The notes under the pieces: generated by a model | Database searches by the model: none | What the model was told of the DNA's origin: nothing | The model's input: only the letters and a program-made list of their open reading frames with translations | Translations under genes and position numbers: made by a program | Shown here: positions 21,967-30,489 of the stretch, piece after piece | How the letters are laid out: the number at the start of each line of letters is the position of its first letter | Position numbering within the stretch: position 1 is the stretch's first letter | DNA from: RAM1 sp050247515 | GTDB lineage: Bacteria > Pseudomonadota > Gammaproteobacteria > Burkholderiales > Burkholderiaceae_C | DNA: 64,000 nucleotides | NCBI GenBank assembly: GCA_050247515.1 | Contig: JBFWUB010000010.1 | Span: 62,001-126,000 of the forward strand | Direction of reading: 5' to 3'

Positions 21967-22881
21967 TCAGTTGTTCCGGTTGACCACCATGTCGGCCAGC
22001 GCGCGCAGGGCACCGGTATCCCGCAGGCCGCTGGCATCCAGCGCGTCCATGGCCTGCGCGTAAAGCGACTGCGAGTACGCGCGCGAAGGCGCCAGGCCCA
22101 GCAGCGACACATAGGTGGGTTTGTCCTGGGCGGCGTCCTTGCCGGCCGTCTTGCCCAGTGTGGCCGAATCGGCCGTCACGTCAAGGATGTCATCCACTAC
22201 CTGGAAGGCCAAGCCGATGGCGGCCCCATAGCGCTCCAGCGCTGCGATGGCCATGGCATCCGCCTGGCCACAGGCCGCGCCCATCATCACGCTGCCTTGC
22301 AGCAAGGCCCCGGTCTTGAGCCGGTGCATGCCGCGCAGTTCGTCCTCGCTCAGCGCGTGCCCCACGCTGGCCAGGTCGATGGCCTGGCCGCCAGCCATGC
22401 CCGCGCTGCCCGCGGCGCGCGCCAGCAGCCGGCACAGCGTGGCCTGCGTGGCCGCCGGGACGGCGTCGCCCTCGGGCACCAGCAGCTCGAACGCCAGCGC
22501 CTGCAGGGCGTCGCCCGCCAGCAGCGCGGCAGCCTCGCCAAACTTCACATGCACCGTGGGCTTGCCGCGGCGCAGGACGTCGTTGTCCATGCAGGGCATG
22601 TCGTCGTGCACCAGCGAATAGGCGTGGATCAGCTCCGCGGCGCAGGCCGCGCGCAGCGCCGCTTCCGCGTTGCCGGCCACGGCCTCGCTGGCGGCCAGAA
22701 CCAGCAGCGGGCGCAGCCGCTTGCCGCCGTCCAGCACCGCATAGCGCATGGATGCGCCCAGCCCGGCCGGCGCATCGGCCACCACCCACTGTGCCAGCGC
22801 CTCTTCCACGCGGGCAAGCCGCCGCGCCATCCAGGGGCCAAGTTCGAACGGCTGTGCCGGGGCCATCACTCTTGCGTCCAC
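21967..22881 (-). CDS. ispA: Farnesyl diphosphate synthase (polyprenyl synthetase family)
   Basis: A 304 aa prenyltransferase that joins IPP with DMAPP and geranyl diphosphate. The first Asp-rich motif is DDMPCMDND (about residue 93) and the second is FQVVDDILDVT (about 230). GGKRLRPLLV and the GxKT-like LKTGALLQ are also present. It sits between xseB and dxs, which supplies its precursors. Its start overlaps the end of xseB by 16 bases. An internal ATG (MAPAQPFELG) six residues in could also be used. Confidence 0.96.
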   Translation of the reverse strand: MDARVMAPAQPFELGPWMARRLARVEEALAQWVVADAPAGLGASMRYAVLDGGKRLRPLLVLAASEAVAGNAEAALRAACAAELIHAYSLVHDDMPCMDNDVLRRGKPTVHVKFGEAAALLAGDALQALAFELLVPEGDAVPAATQATLCRLLARAAGSAGMAGGQAIDLASVGHALSEDELRGMHRLKTGALLQGSVMMGAACGQADAMAIAALERYGAAIGLAFQVVDDILDVTADSATLGKTAGKDAAQDKPTYVSLLGLAPSRAYSQSLYAQAMDALDASGLRDTGALRALADMVVNRNN

Positions 22882-23108
22882 GTCTTGAGCTTTCCTTCGT
22901 CCAGCACCTTCACCTGGCTTTCAACGGCCTCCAGCCGCTCGCGGCAAAAGGCCAGCAGCTGCGCGCCGCGCTGGTAGCCCGACAGCAGTTGCTCCAGCGG
23001 CATCTGGCCGCCCTCGATGCGCGTGACGAGCTGCTCGAGTTCCTCAAGCGCGGCTTCGTAGCTGGCTGGCACCGGCGTGTCATTCGGGGGGGCGCTGGCC
23101 TTGGGCAT
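22866..23108 (-). CDS. xseB: Exodeoxyribonuclease VII small subunit
   Basis: An 80 aa subunit of the nuclease that degrades single-stranded DNA to oligonucleotides. The three-helix body is typical: SYEAALEELEQLVTRIEGGQMPLEQLLSGYQRGAQLLAFCRERL. I set the start at 23108 (MPKASAPP); the open frame continues upstream without an initiation signal. It is first gene of the xseB-ispA-dxs operon. TAAAAT (23140-23145, complement) is a candidate -10. It diverges from the Rieske oxygenase gene. Confidence 0.95.
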   Translation of the reverse strand: MPKASAPPNDTPVPASYEAALEELEQLVTRIEGGQMPLEQLLSGYQRGAQLLAFCRERLEAVESQVKVLDEGKLKTWTQE

Positions 23109-23180
23109 GGGTGGGCTGCTGGTGGGATGCAAAGCGGCGATTTTAGGCGCGTATCGCCCCCGTGAACGATGGGGCAGGGG

Positions 23181-23304
23181 TACAATCGCACCCTCTTGCT
23201 CCGGTACGCCACCGGAATTCCCGTTCTTTCCCGCGCCAACCCCTTGTTTGGGGGCGACGCGCACCCTGCCCCTTCATAGGGGGAGTCTCTAGGTCAGGTC
23301 ACCC
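23181..23304 (+). promoter_or_regulatory. Promoter -10 and structured leader of the Rieske oxygenase gene
   Basis: TACAAT at 23181-23186 is a good -10 hexamer; no convincing -35 stands at the right distance. The roughly 110-base leader holds a perfect six-pair hairpin (TCCGGT at 23200-23205 with ACCGGA at 23211-23216) and a CCCC/GGGG hairpin just before the start region. No known riboswitch class was recognised. Confidence 0.4.
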
Positions 23305-24450
23305 ATGTCTGATTTAAGTCTTCAACTGCAGCAGGCCTCAAGCCAACTACCAGTTTCCAGCTACCTTGACGAGGCGCTGTTCCGGCGCGAGCTGGATGTC
23401 ATCTTCCAGCGCGGGCCCCGCTATGTGGGGCACGAGCTGGCCGTGCCCCAGGTGGGCGACTTTTACGCCCTGCCCCAGGAAGGCGAAGGCCGCGCCCTGC
23501 TGCGCACGCCTGGCGGGGTGGAGCTGGTGTCCAATGTCTGCCGCCACCGCCAGGCCGTCATCCTCAAGGGTCGCGGCTCGGTACATGGCGACGCCGCGTC
23601 GGGCGGCAACATCGTCTGCCCGCTGCACCGCTGGACGTACAGCGCGGGCCAGGGCGCGCCCGCGGGCAACCTGCTGGGCGCGCCGCATTTCCCGCAGGAC
23701 CCCTGCCTGAACCTGCGCAACTACCCGCTGCAGGAATGGAACGGCCTGCTGTTCGAGCAAAACAGCCGCGATGTGGCCGCCGACCTGGCCGGCATGGGCC
23801 CGCGCGCCGAGCTGGACTTCACCGGCATGGTGCTGGACCGCGTGGTCATGCACGAATGCAACTACAACTGGAAGACCTTCATCGAGGTCTATCTGGAGGA
23901 CTACCACGTGGGCCCGTTCCATCCGGGGCTGGGCAGCTTCGTCACCTGTGACGACCTGCGCTGGGAGTTCAAGGACCAGTATTCGGTGCAGACGGTGGGC
24001 GTGGCCAACCGCCTGGGCAAGGCCGGCAGCCCGGTGTATGAGCGCTGGCAGAAGGCCCTGCTGCAGTACCGCAACGGCGAGCCGCCGCGCTACGGCGCGA
24101 TCTGGCTCACTTACTACCCGCACATCATGGTCGAGTGGTACCCGCACGTGCTGACCGTGTCCACGCTGCACCCGGTCAGCCCCGGCAAGACCATGAACAT
24201 GGTTGAGTTCTACTACCCCGAGGAAATCGCCGCGTTCGAGCGCGAATTCGTTGAGGCGCAGCAGGCCGCCTACATGGAAACCTGCGTCGAGGACGACGAG
24301 ATCGCCGAGCGCATGGACGCGGGCCGCAAGGCCCTGGCCCAGCGCGGCGACAACGAAACCGGCCCCTACCAGAGTCCCATGGAGGACGGCATGCAGCACT
24401 TTCACGAGTGGTACCGCGACGCCATGGGCATGCGAACGCCGCGCGCCTGA
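23305..24450 (+). CDS. Rieske (2Fe-2S) oxygenase alpha subunit, aromatic ring-hydroxylating type
   Basis: A 381 aa nonheme iron oxygenase. The Rieske cluster ligands are CRHRQAV (about residue 79) and CPLHRWTY (about 105). The catalytic domain has the mononuclear iron region NWKTFIEVYLEDYHVGPFHPGL, giving the Asp/His/His set. The length fits single-component alpha subunits. No reductase, ferredoxin or beta subunit is nearby, so electrons must come from a distant partner. It is translationally coupled to leuD (TGATG). Substrate unknown; the position back to back with xseB, as far as I recall, is common in Burkholderiales. Confidence 0.88.
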   Translation: MSDLSLQLQQASSQLPVSSYLDEALFRRELDVIFQRGPRYVGHELAVPQVGDFYALPQEGEGRALLRTPGGVELVSNVCRHRQAVILKGRGSVHGDAASGGNIVCPLHRWTYSAGQGAPAGNLLGAPHFPQDPCLNLRNYPLQEWNGLLFEQNSRDVAADLAGMGPRAELDFTGMVLDRVVMHECNYNWKTFIEVYLEDYHVGPFHPGLGSFVTCDDLRWEFKDQYSVQTVGVANRLGKAGSPVYERWQKALLQYRNGEPPRYGAIWLTYYPHIMVEWYPHVLTVSTLHPVSPGKTMNMVEFYYPEEIAAFEREFVEAQQAAYMETCVEDDEIAERMDAGRKALAQRGDNETGPYQSPMEDGMQHFHEWYRDAMGMRTPRA

Positions 24451-25100
24451 TGGCGGCGTTTCCCGATGGGCTGCACAGCGGCACGGTGGTACCGCTGGAC
24501 CGCGCCAACATCGACACCGACGCCATTTTTCCCAAGCAGTACGGCCGCGGCACGGCGCGCACCGGTTTTGGCCCGGTGCTGTTTGACCTGTGGCGCTACC
24601 TGGACCCGGGTGACCTGGACAGCGACCATGCCACGCGCCGGCCCAACCCCGACTTCGTGCTCAACCGCCCCGAGCTTCGCGGCGCCAGCGTGCTGCTGGC
24701 GCGCGACAATTTCGGCTGCGGCTCAAGCCGCGAACATGCCGTGTGGGCGTTGCGGGACTACGGCTTTCGCGCGGTGGTGGCGCCCAGCTTTGGCGACATC
24801 TTCCGCCAGAACTGCCCGCTCAACGGCGTGGCTGCCATTGCAGTGGCGGCCCCGGCCATCGACCAGCTGTTCGCCGCCGCCGCCACGCAGGTGCTCCACG
24901 CCCGCATCGACCTGGTGCAAGGCAGCCTGCGCTGCGCCGGGCTGGCGCTGCCGGTGCGCCTGAGCCCGCGCGAACAGGCGCTGCTGACGCAGGACATCGA
25001 CTGGATTGGCGCCACGCTGGCCCAGCGTCAGCGCATTGCCGCCTTTGAACAGGCCCGCCTGGCATCGCAGCCCTGGCTGGCCAACTCACTGGAGATCTGA
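24450..25100 (+). CDS. leuD: 3-isopropylmalate dehydratase small subunit (LeuD-like)
   Basis: A 216 aa aconitase-family small subunit. Key signatures are HSGTVVPLDRANIDTDAIFPKQY near the N-terminus and NFGCGSSREHAVWALRDYGFRAVVAPSFGDIFRQNC. It normally pairs with LeuC to isomerise isopropylmalate in leucine synthesis, but no leuC, leuB or leuA is in the window. Its ATG overlaps the stop of the Rieske gene and its stop overlaps the start of the EamA gene. It may be a second leuD or serve another hydro-lyase. The open frame extends 14 codons upstream, but the coupled ATG at 24450 is the natural start. Confidence 0.85.
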   Translation: MAAFPDGLHSGTVVPLDRANIDTDAIFPKQYGRGTARTGFGPVLFDLWRYLDPGDLDSDHATRRPNPDFVLNRPELRGASVLLARDNFGCGSSREHAVWALRDYGFRAVVAPSFGDIFRQNCPLNGVAAIAVAAPAIDQLFAAAATQVLHARIDLVQGSLRCAGLALPVRLSPREQALLTQDIDWIGATLAQRQRIAAFEQARLASQPWLANSLEI

Positions 25101-25999
25101 TGCAGGCGCTGTGGATGGTCCTGGGGTCGCTGTTCTTTGCCACCATGGCGGTGTGCGTGAAGTTCGCGTCCGCTTATTTCAATGCCGCCGAACTGGTGTT
25201 CTACCGCGGCCTGCTGGGCATGCTCTTCATGTGGCTGCTGGCGCGCCGCCAGGGCGTGAGCCTGCGCACCGGCTACCCCGGCATGCACGCCTGGCGCAGC
25301 CTGGTGGGCGTGATCTCGCTGGGCGCGTGGTTCTACGCCATTGCCTGGCTGCCGCTGGCCACGGCCATGACGCTCAACTACATGAGCAGCGTGTGGGTGG
25401 CCGCCTTCCTGATCGGCGGCACGCTGATCGCCTGGAAGCCGCGCGACGGCACCGCCATCGCGTTGCGCCAGGGCCCGCTGGTGCTGACGGTGCTGGCGGG
25501 CTTTGCCGGCGTGGTGCTGATGCTGCGGCCAACGATCGAGCAGAACCAGATCTTTGCGGGCCTGATCGGGCTGATGTCCGGCTTCATGGCCGCGTTTGCC
25601 TACATGCAGGTGATGGCGCTGGGCAAGCTGGGCGAGCCCGAAAGCCGCACCGTGTTCTATTTCGCCCTTGGCTCGGCCGTGGCCGGCGGCGGGGCCATGC
25701 TGGTCACCGGCATGTCGCCCTGGGACTGGCGGCATGCGCTGTGGCTTGTTCCCGTGGGCCTGCTGGCCTCATTGGGCCAGCTGTGCATGACGCACGCCTA
25801 CAGCCACGGCGCCACACTGGTGGTGGCCAATTTGCAGTACTCTGGCATTGTGTTTGGCGCGCTGTACAGCGTGCTGCTGTTTGGCGACACGATTCCCGCC
25901 GTGGGTTGGGCCGGCATGGCGCTGATCGTGGCCAGCGGTGTCGCCGCCACGATACTGCGCGCGCGCGCCGCGCCCAACGCGCCCGCTGAAGAACATTGA
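25100..25999 (+). CDS. EamA/DMT family transporter
   Basis: A 299 aa inner-membrane protein with ten hydrophobic helices arranged as two EamA repeats of about 140 residues. The first repeat opens with LGSLFFATMAVCVKFASAYFNAAELVFYRG and the second with GLMSGFMAAFAYMQVMALGK, both typical of drug/metabolite exporters. Translation is coupled to leuD (TGATG). Substrate unknown; it could export a metabolite or amino acid. Confidence 0.9.
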   Translation: MQALWMVLGSLFFATMAVCVKFASAYFNAAELVFYRGLLGMLFMWLLARRQGVSLRTGYPGMHAWRSLVGVISLGAWFYAIAWLPLATAMTLNYMSSVWVAAFLIGGTLIAWKPRDGTAIALRQGPLVLTVLAGFAGVVLMLRPTIEQNQIFAGLIGLMSGFMAAFAYMQVMALGKLGEPESRTVFYFALGSAVAGGGAMLVTGMSPWDWRHALWLVPVGLLASLGQLCMTHAYSHGATLVVANLQYSGIVFGALYSVLLFGDTIPAVGWAGMALIVASGVAATILRARAAPNAPAEEH

Positions 26000-26009
26000 A
26001 GGAGCCTGG

Positions 26010-26897
26010 ATGTACACGACCCTCATTTCCGCGGCCCAGCTGCAGGCCCTGCAGGCCAGCGGCGCGCCTCTCATGGTGTTTGACTGCAGCTTCGACCTGA
26101 TGAACCCTGGCGCCGGCGAGGCGCAATACCGCGAAGCCCACCTGAGCGGCGCGGTGTACGCGCACCTGGACACCGCCCTGAGCGACAAAGGGATGCCCGA
26201 CGCCGCCACCGGCAAGCCCCAGTCACCGGCTGACGCCGCATCAGGCGGGCGCCACCCGCTGCCCAGCCGCGAGAAATTCGCCGCATGGCTGTCCAGCGTG
26301 GGTTTTGACAATGCGATGCAGGCCGTGGTGTACGACCGCCAGGGCGCCAACTACTGCGGCCGCCTGTGGTGGATGCTCAAGTGGGCCGGCCATGACGCGG
26401 TGGCGGTGCTGGACGGCGGGCTGCAGGCCTGGCAGGCCGCGGGCGGCGCGGTAGCCGCCGGTGACGAGCCATCGCACTTCCAGTCCAACTTCCGTCTGGG
26501 CGAGCCGCTGCGCGCGCTGGCCACCACGCAGACCGTTCTGGCCGGGCTGCAGGGCGCCCAGACGGTCATCGACGCCCGCGCGGCGCCACGCTTTCGCGGC
26601 GAGGTGGAGCCGCTGGACCCGGTGGCAGGGCACATCCCCGGCGCGCTGAACCGCCCGTTCCAGTCCAACATCGGCCCTGACGGCCGGTTCAAGCCCGCCG
26701 CCCAGCTGCGCGAGGAATTCGAGCTGCTGCTGGCCGGCCGCGACCCGGCCAGCGTGGTACACCACTGCGGCAGCGGCGTGAGCGCCGTGCCCAACGTGAT
26801 CGCCATGGAAATCGCCGGTCTGGGCACACCCGCGCTCTATGCGGGCAGCTGGAGCGAATGGTGCGCCGACCCGGCGCGCCCGGTGGCCAGGGGCTAA
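26010..26897 (+). CDS. sseA: Sulfurtransferase (thiosulfate/3-mercaptopyruvate type)
   Basis: A 295 aa two-domain rhodanese. The active-site loop HHCGSGVSAVPN carries Cys253. CGSGV[ST] is the loop of 3-mercaptopyruvate sulfurtransferases, whereas classic rhodaneses have CRxGx[RT]. The N-terminal inactive rhodanese domain (about 1-140) includes VVYDRQGANYCGRLWWML. A good GGAG site precedes the ATG at 26010, 10 bases after the EamA stop, so it is probably the last gene of the Rieske-leuD-EamA transcript. Confidence 0.9.
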   Translation: MYTTLISAAQLQALQASGAPLMVFDCSFDLMNPGAGEAQYREAHLSGAVYAHLDTALSDKGMPDAATGKPQSPADAASGGRHPLPSREKFAAWLSSVGFDNAMQAVVYDRQGANYCGRLWWMLKWAGHDAVAVLDGGLQAWQAAGGAVAAGDEPSHFQSNFRLGEPLRALATTQTVLAGLQGAQTVIDARAAPRFRGEVEPLDPVAGHIPGALNRPFQSNIGPDGRFKPAAQLREEFELLLAGRDPASVVHHCGSGVSAVPNVIAMEIAGLGTPALYAGSWSEWCADPARPVARG

Positions 26898-27151
26898 GGC
26901 CGCCCGCCGGAGGGGGCCGCCGCACGCGCCGAGCGGACCAGCGCACGGCCGGCGCGGTACAGCAGCCAGCCCAGCAGGGTGCCGCCCAGCGTGGCCAGCA
27001 GCAGCCAGCCCATCTGGGCACAGCCCTCGCGCCCGCTGGTGCCTATGCACCCCATGGCGGTGATCGCGGTGAAGCTGCCACCGGCCACCATCATCCACGC
27101 CATCAGCAGCCCTCCGCCGATGGCCAGCACGTAGCCCGTCAGTTGCTTCAT
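26894..27151 (-). CDS. Hypothetical small membrane protein
   Basis: An 85 aa protein with two predicted membrane helices (GYVLAIGGGLLMAWMMVAGG and MGWLLLATLGGTLLGWLLYRAG) separated by a short loop with two Cys (GCIGTSGREGCAQ). AGGG lies before the ATG at 27151. The C-terminus is basic. Not recognised. It converges on the sulfurtransferase gene, overlapping by four bases. Confidence 0.65.
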   Translation of the reverse strand: MKQLTGYVLAIGGGLLMAWMMVAGGSFTAITAMGCIGTSGREGCAQMGWLLLATLGGTLLGWLLYRAGRALVRSARAAAPSGGRP

Positions 27152-27290
27152 ATTCGCCCTGCCTTCGTCACTGTCGATGCAGCCTTGCAGCCCCAGGTGC
27201 CATGGCATGGTGCTGCCGCGCGGCCTGCATCAATGTACCCTGCCTGGCTTCTGCGCTAGCATTGGCGCGCCCTTTTGCCCAAGGAATTTC

Positions 27291-27995
27291 ATGAAATCCG
27301 CCATCGCTCAGATGCTGTACGCAAGCCTGTTCGCTTTGCTGGCAGCCAGCCCCGCCCATGCGCTGTACCGCTGCGGCAACGCCTATCAGGACAAACCCTG
27401 CACCAACAGTGAAGGCGACGCTCGGACAACACCATCGGCGAAGCCCGCGGCCAGCGTGGCAGCCCCGCAGCCCCCGGCGGCACCGGCAGGCTCGGCGTAT
27501 GCACAGGTCTGTGCCCGGCTGGGACAGGAAGCGCAAAAAGTGGCCTGGAAGCGCGAGGCCGGGGCCACGCAGGACAAGCAGCTGGCCGAGCTTGCGCGCA
27601 CCGGATCACGCGACGAGATGGCCATGGTCATCGCCTCGGTCTACAGCCGGCGCGGCAGCGCGCCGGAGATCAGGGCCGCGGTCGAAGCCGAATGCCGCGC
27701 CGAAAGGCAGCACGAGGCCGACAAGGCCGCCGCCCTGGCGGCACTGCAGCCCAGGGCAAGCCGGCCCGTGCAGACACTGGCCGTGCCGGCCGAACAGGCA
27801 CGGGAGACGGACATGCCCCGGACCATGAGCGCAAGTCAGCGCACGGTGGACCCCAAGGCCGCCTGCCCGGGTCTGCGTTCGATGGATGCGACCCTGCGCG
27901 AGCAGATGCGCGCGGGTGGCAGCGCCGCCACGATGGAATCGCTCAACGCACAGCGCCGCCGGCTGGATCAGAGGCTGTTCGATGCCAAATGTTAG
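27291..27995 (+). CDS. Secreted protein with DUF4124-like N-terminus
   Basis: A 234 aa protein exported by a signal peptide (residues about 1-24, ending SPAHA). The next segment, LYRCGNAYQDKPC, matches the start of DUF4124 proteins, a small periplasmic domain of unknown role. The remainder is helical and rich in Ala, Arg and Glu, with scattered Cys and a final Cys. AAGGAA precedes the ATG at 27291. The following DUF4019 gene starts ten bases after the stop. Confidence 0.78.
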   Translation: MKSAIAQMLYASLFALLAASPAHALYRCGNAYQDKPCTNSEGDARTTPSAKPAASVAAPQPPAAPAGSAYAQVCARLGQEAQKVAWKREAGATQDKQLAELARTGSRDEMAMVIASVYSRRGSAPEIRAAVEAECRAERQHEADKAAALAALQPRASRPVQTLAVPAEQARETDMPRTMSASQRTVDPKAACPGLRSMDATLREQMRAGGSAATMESLNAQRRRLDQRLFDAKC

Positions 27996-28004
27996 GCTGT
28001 GCGC

Positions 28005-28556
28005 ATGAACACACAGCGCCAGTTGATCCCCCACGCCCTGTTGGCCATCGTCTGCACATTGGCTGCAACCGGAGCCCACGCCCAGCTACGCCCGCCCGGC
28101 AGCAACAGCGCTCGCCCCGCGCTGGCTGCGCCACCGGTCACCGCTCCCGCGCCTGCCGCGGCCCCCACGGCCGCCGCGGCCGAGGCCCCTGCAGCGGATG
28201 AAGCCGCCCTGAAGGAGAACGCCGGCCGGCTTGCCGCGCTGGGCTGGCTCATGCTGCTGGACCGTCGGGACTGGGGCACTGCCTGGGAAAGCGCCAGCCA
28301 GGTGTTTCGCACCCAGGTGCCCATTGCCACCTGGATGGACGCCATTCCCAAGGTACGCGAGCCGCTGGGGCCCCTGGCCGGACGCGAGCCGGTGGAGACC
28401 GCCTACAAGACCGCCCTGCCCGGTCGCCCCGCGGGCGACTACGTGACCGTGGTGTATGCCAGCCGATTTGCCAACAAGCCCGACCTGCAGGAGATCGTGA
28501 CCACCGCGCGCGACACCGACGGGCGCTGGCGCGTGCTGGGCTATTCCACGCGCTGA
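28005..28556 (+). CDS. DUF4019 domain-containing exported protein
   Basis: A 183 aa protein with a signal peptide (about residues 1-26, ending GAHAQ), an Ala/Pro-rich spacer, then a DUF4019 domain (about 65-183): LLDRRDWGTAWESAS, PLGPLAGREPV, LPGRPAGDYVTVVYASRF and the final GRWRVLGYSTR. Function unknown. TAGGCT overlaps the stop of the upstream gene and ends six bases before this ATG with no Shine-Dalgarno, so a leaderless transcript is possible. Confidence 0.82.
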   Translation: MNTQRQLIPHALLAIVCTLAATGAHAQLRPPGSNSARPALAAPPVTAPAPAAAPTAAAAEAPAADEAALKENAGRLAALGWLMLLDRRDWGTAWESASQVFRTQVPIATWMDAIPKVREPLGPLAGREPVETAYKTALPGRPAGDYVTVVYASRFANKPDLQEIVTTARDTDGRWRVLGYSTR

Positions 28557-28566
28557 GGCGTCGCGC

Positions 28567-29415
28567 TCAGTGCGAATGCGCCAGGCCGCTGACCAGCGTG
28601 ACCATGGCAATGCCCACCAGCAGCCAGGCAATCTGCGCCGCCGTCTGGCGCGCGCTCAGGCGCTTTTGCAGTTGCGGAATCAGGTCGGCCAGCGCCACAT
28701 ACACAAAGCTGCTGCTGGCGACCACCAGGAAGTACGGCAGGTAGTCGTACAGCTGCTCGACCAGGAAGAAGCCCGCGATACCGCCCAGCGCGGTCACCGC
28801 GCCCGCCAGTGACACCTTGACCAGCGCGGCACTGCGGTTGCGGCTGCTCTGGCGCAGCACGATCAGGTCGCCCATATGGTGCGGCACCTCGTGCGCCAGC
28901 ACCGCCAGCGCCGCCACGGCCCCCAGGCGCAGGTCGGCGATGAAAGCCGACGCAATCAGGATGCCGTCGCCAAAGCAATGCACGCTGTCGCCGGTGAGCA
29001 CGGCCCAGCCACCGCCGCCCTTGCCGCGCGCATCGCCATGGTGGTGTTGGGCATGGTCGTGGTTGGCATGGCCGCCGTGGTCATGGCCCGCGTGCCCATG
29101 GTCATGGTGGTGTTCGTGCCCGTGGTGCCACAGCTCGGCCTTGTCCAGCAGGAAGAAAAACACCACGCCCACCAGCAGCGTGGCAAACAGCTCCTTGGCG
29201 CCGGCCTGCGACTCAAAGGCTTCGGGCAGCAGATGCATGAAGGCCGTGGCCAGCAGCGCGCCCGCGGCCAGGCTCAGCAGGTGCTGGGGGCCCAAGCGGC
29301 CCTGCGGGGTGCGCCCGGCGTCGGCCACGGCCCCCAGGCTCATCAGGCCGGCGGCCAGCCAGACGCTGCCGATGCCGGCGGCCAGGGTGGCGATCACGAT
29401 TGCTATCAATGTCAT
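28567..29415 (-). CDS. ZIP family divalent metal transporter
   Basis: A 282 aa inner-membrane protein with eight helices. The long cytoplasmic loop between helices 3 and 4 (about residues 95-130) is His/Asp-rich (HHGHEHHHDHGH) and is a metal-binding feature. The metal path is marked by DSVHCFGDGILIAS in helix 4 and AHEVPHHMGDLIVLRQ in helix 5. Zinc is the most probable substrate; iron or other divalent ions cannot be excluded. It starts just beyond the terminator of the dienelactone hydrolase gene. Confidence 0.92.
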   Translation of the reverse strand: MTLIAIVIATLAAGIGSVWLAAGLMSLGAVADAGRTPQGRLGPQHLLSLAAGALLATAFMHLLPEAFESQAGAKELFATLLVGVVFFFLLDKAELWHHGHEHHHDHGHAGHDHGGHANHDHAQHHHGDARGKGGGGWAVLTGDSVHCFGDGILIASAFIADLRLGAVAALAVLAHEVPHHMGDLIVLRQSSRNRSAALVKVSLAGAVTALGGIAGFFLVEQLYDYLPYFLVVASSSFVYVALADLIPQLQKRLSARQTAAQIAWLLVGIAMVTLVSGLAHSH

Positions 29416-29437
29416 GACGTTGAACAGAACTCACAAG

Positions 29438-29459
29438 AAAAAAGGCCGCTTGCGCGGCC
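29438..29459 (-). terminator. Intrinsic terminator of the dienelactone hydrolase gene
   Basis: On the minus strand GGCCGC, GCAA, GCGGCC and six T form a compact hairpin with a U run, 23 bases after the hydrolase stop. Confidence 0.85.
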
Positions 29460-29481
29460 CTGGGTCTGGCGTGGCGTGGGT

Positions 29482-30381
29482 TCAGGCCACCCCGTTGGCC
29501 TTGAACCATTCCAGCGCACGCTTCCAGCCGTCTTCGGCCGGGCCCTGGCGGTAGCTGGGGCGGTAGTCGGCATGGAAGGCATGCGGCGCGTCAGGGTACA
29601 CCACAAACTGCGACGCCTTGGACGCCGCATTGCCTGCGGCCAGGGCAGCTTTCATCTTATCAACGGTGTCAAGGGGGATACCGCCGTCCTTTTCGCCGTA
29701 CAGGCCCAGCACCGGGCCGTTCATGGCCGCGGCCACGTCAACCGGGTGTCTGGGTGTGACGGGCGTGCTGTTGCCCACCAGGCGGCCGTACCAGGCCACG
29801 CCGGCTTTCACGTTGGGGCTGTGCGCGGTGTACAGCCAGGTGATGCGCCCACCCCAGCAAAAGCCGGTGATGCCGACCTTGGCGGTATTGCCGCCATTGG
29901 CGCCGGCCCATTTGACGGTGGCGTCCAGGTCGCCCATGACCTGGGCGTCCGGTACCTTGGAGACGACTTCGGCCTGCAGCTTGGCAATCTCTCCATACGA
30001 CGTGGGATCACCCTGGCGCTGGAACAGCTCGGGCGCGATGGCCAGGTAGCCGGCCTTGGCAAAGCGGCGGGCGGTGTCGGCGATGTATTCATGAACACCA
30101 AAGATTTCCTGGATCACCAGCACCACCGGCAGGTTGGTCTTGCCGGCGGGCGCGGCGCGGTAGGCCGCCATCTTGAAACCATTGACGTCAATGGTCACTT
30201 CGCCCGCGGTCAGCCCGTCCGCCGAGGTCTTGATGGCGGTCTGCGCCATGATGGGCATGGCCGTGGCCGCATAGCCCACACCCAGCGCCGCCTTCAGCGC
30301 GGTGCGGCGGGTGGCGCCGTCCTCGGTGGTCTTGCCGGGCAGGAGGGAGTCAAAGTCGGCCTTGATGTCGTCACGCAGCAT
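29482..30381 (-). CDS. Dienelactone hydrolase family protein, exported
   Basis: A 299 aa alpha/beta hydrolase. The catalytic Cys lies in GFCWGGR, Glu in VIQEIFGV, Asp in LYGEKDGGIP, and His in APHAFH, as in carboxymethylenebutenolidase. An N-terminal segment with RR and a hydrophobic stretch (TRRTALKAALGVGYAATAMPIMAQ, read across residues 25-47) suggests Tat export, unlike the cytoplasmic ClcD type. GGAG precedes the ATG at 30381. It diverges from the tautomerase gene. The substrate may be a lactone or another ester. Confidence 0.9.
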   Translation of the reverse strand: MLRDDIKADFDSLLPGKTTEDGATRRTALKAALGVGYAATAMPIMAQTAIKTSADGLTAGEVTIDVNGFKMAAYRAAPAGKTNLPVVLVIQEIFGVHEYIADTARRFAKAGYLAIAPELFQRQGDPTSYGEIAKLQAEVVSKVPDAQVMGDLDATVKWAGANGGNTAKVGITGFCWGGRITWLYTAHSPNVKAGVAWYGRLVGNSTPVTPRHPVDVAAAMNGPVLGLYGEKDGGIPLDTVDKMKAALAAGNAASKASQFVVYPDAPHAFHADYRPSYRQGPAEDGWKRALEWFKANGVA

Positions 30382-30489
30382 GGGTTTCTCCGGTGGGGTG
30401 GTTGGCAATGCGGATCTGAGTCTAGGCAGTCGGGAAAGTTCTGGCTACTGCGGGGATATAGTCAGCGCCGTTGCAACCAAGGAGCCCCC

